Shown piece by piece: positions 6,156 through 6,390 of a stretch of DNA of 6,390 nt. The DNA comes from Bacteroidota bacterium (lineage in GTDB: Bacteria > Bacteroidota > Bacteroidia > Flavobacteriales > Flavobacteriaceae), in the NCBI GenBank assembly GCA_023393485.1, contig JAEWLD010000220.1:1-6390 (forward strand), written 5' to 3'. Position 1 is the first letter of the stretch; each line of letters opens with the position of its first letter. Made by a program: the position numbers and the translations under genes. Below the pieces are notes generated by a model. The model was given only the letters and a program-made list of their open reading frames with translations, did not search any database and was not told the DNA's origin.

Positions 6156-6390
6156 ATGAAAAAGAAAACGCTAGTGCTGGGCGCTTCGGGCAATCCGTCG
6201 CGGTATTCTTATCTCGCTGTTAATCGTCTTGCGGGTGCCGGGCATCCGGTGGAAGCTATCGGGCTCAAGGAGGAAACCGTCGCGGGCGTCAAAATCCGGA
6301 CCAACCATCCCATATTGGATAATATCGACACTGTTACGCTTTATCTCAATCCGTCGCGTCAAAAAGACTATTACGACTACATCATTGGAT
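6156..6390 (+). CDS. CoA-binding domain protein (YccU-like), N-terminal part
   Basis: An ATG at 6156 opens a frame that runs without stop to the end of the window, giving 78 complete codons of a protein cut at its 3' end. The start MKKKTLVLGASGNPSRYSYL is typical of the short single-domain CoA-binding proteins (CoA_binding_2, YccU-like). It shows a Rossmann first strand, a GASxNPxRYSY nucleotide-binding loop, and then the second strand HPVEAIGLKEE. Further on, TVTLYLNPSRQKDYYDYI matches the family segment after the third strand. These proteins are usually about 120 residues, so roughly 40 are missing. The cellular role of the family is not well defined; acyl-CoA or nucleotide binding in the cytoplasm is expected from the fold. 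It is transcribed away from marC. Confidence 0.87.
   Translation, partial: MKKKTLVLGASGNPSRYSYLAVNRLAGAGHPVEAIGLKEETVAGVKIRTNHPILDNIDTVTLYLNPSRQKDYYDYIIG

Overview
The window looks like chromosomal housekeeping and accessory DNA from a member of the Bacteroidota, most likely Flavobacteriaceae (Flavobacterium-like). Three things support this. The first gene ends in a type A type IX secretion (T9SS) C-terminal sorting domain. Start codons are preceded by A/T-rich leaders rather than Shine-Dalgarno sites. Octamers matching the Bacteroidota -7 box TAnnTTTG lie upstream of two genes. Coding DNA has many G/C third positions for this family, while the gaps are AT-rich, so the genome is probably one of the more GC-rich flavobacteria. 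No rRNA, tRNA, CRISPR array, transposase or phage gene is visible.

Layout. Bases 1-849 hold the C-terminal end of a large secreted surface protein, closed by a UUCG-loop terminator. Bases 1079-2362 encode citrate synthase, followed by two look-alike terminators in tandem. The second terminator's T-tract runs into a candidate promoter for an arginase gene (2553-3503). A structured, repeat-like intergenic element (about 3507-3601) separates arginase from a guanidino-group-modifying hydrolase of the CtlX / arginine-deiminase-related family (3628-4560). Directly after its stop lies a possible frameshifted mini-gene for a one-helix membrane peptide, then a bidirectional terminator. On the minus strand, marC (5981-5349) and a small exported protein of unknown function (5344-4763) form a tight two-gene unit. 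A divergent CoA-binding (YccU-type) protein starts at 6156 and runs off the window.

How the genes fit together. Arginase (arginine to ornithine and urea) and the CtlX-type hydrolase (proposed citrulline to ornithine, ammonia and CO2) converge on ornithine, which flavobacteria can pass through ornithine aminotransferase and glutamate to 2-oxoglutarate. Their position after citrate synthase suggests a small arginine/citrulline catabolic locus feeding central metabolism. This is inferred from family knowledge and gene order. The MarC/exported-protein pair and the CoA-binding protein have no clear functional link to it.

I did not find a convincing undescribed system. The items most worth a second look are the intergenic element at 3507-3601, the possible frameshifted membrane mini-gene at 4560-4684, the terminator/promoter overlap at 2440-2475, and the unknown exported protein coupled to MarC.
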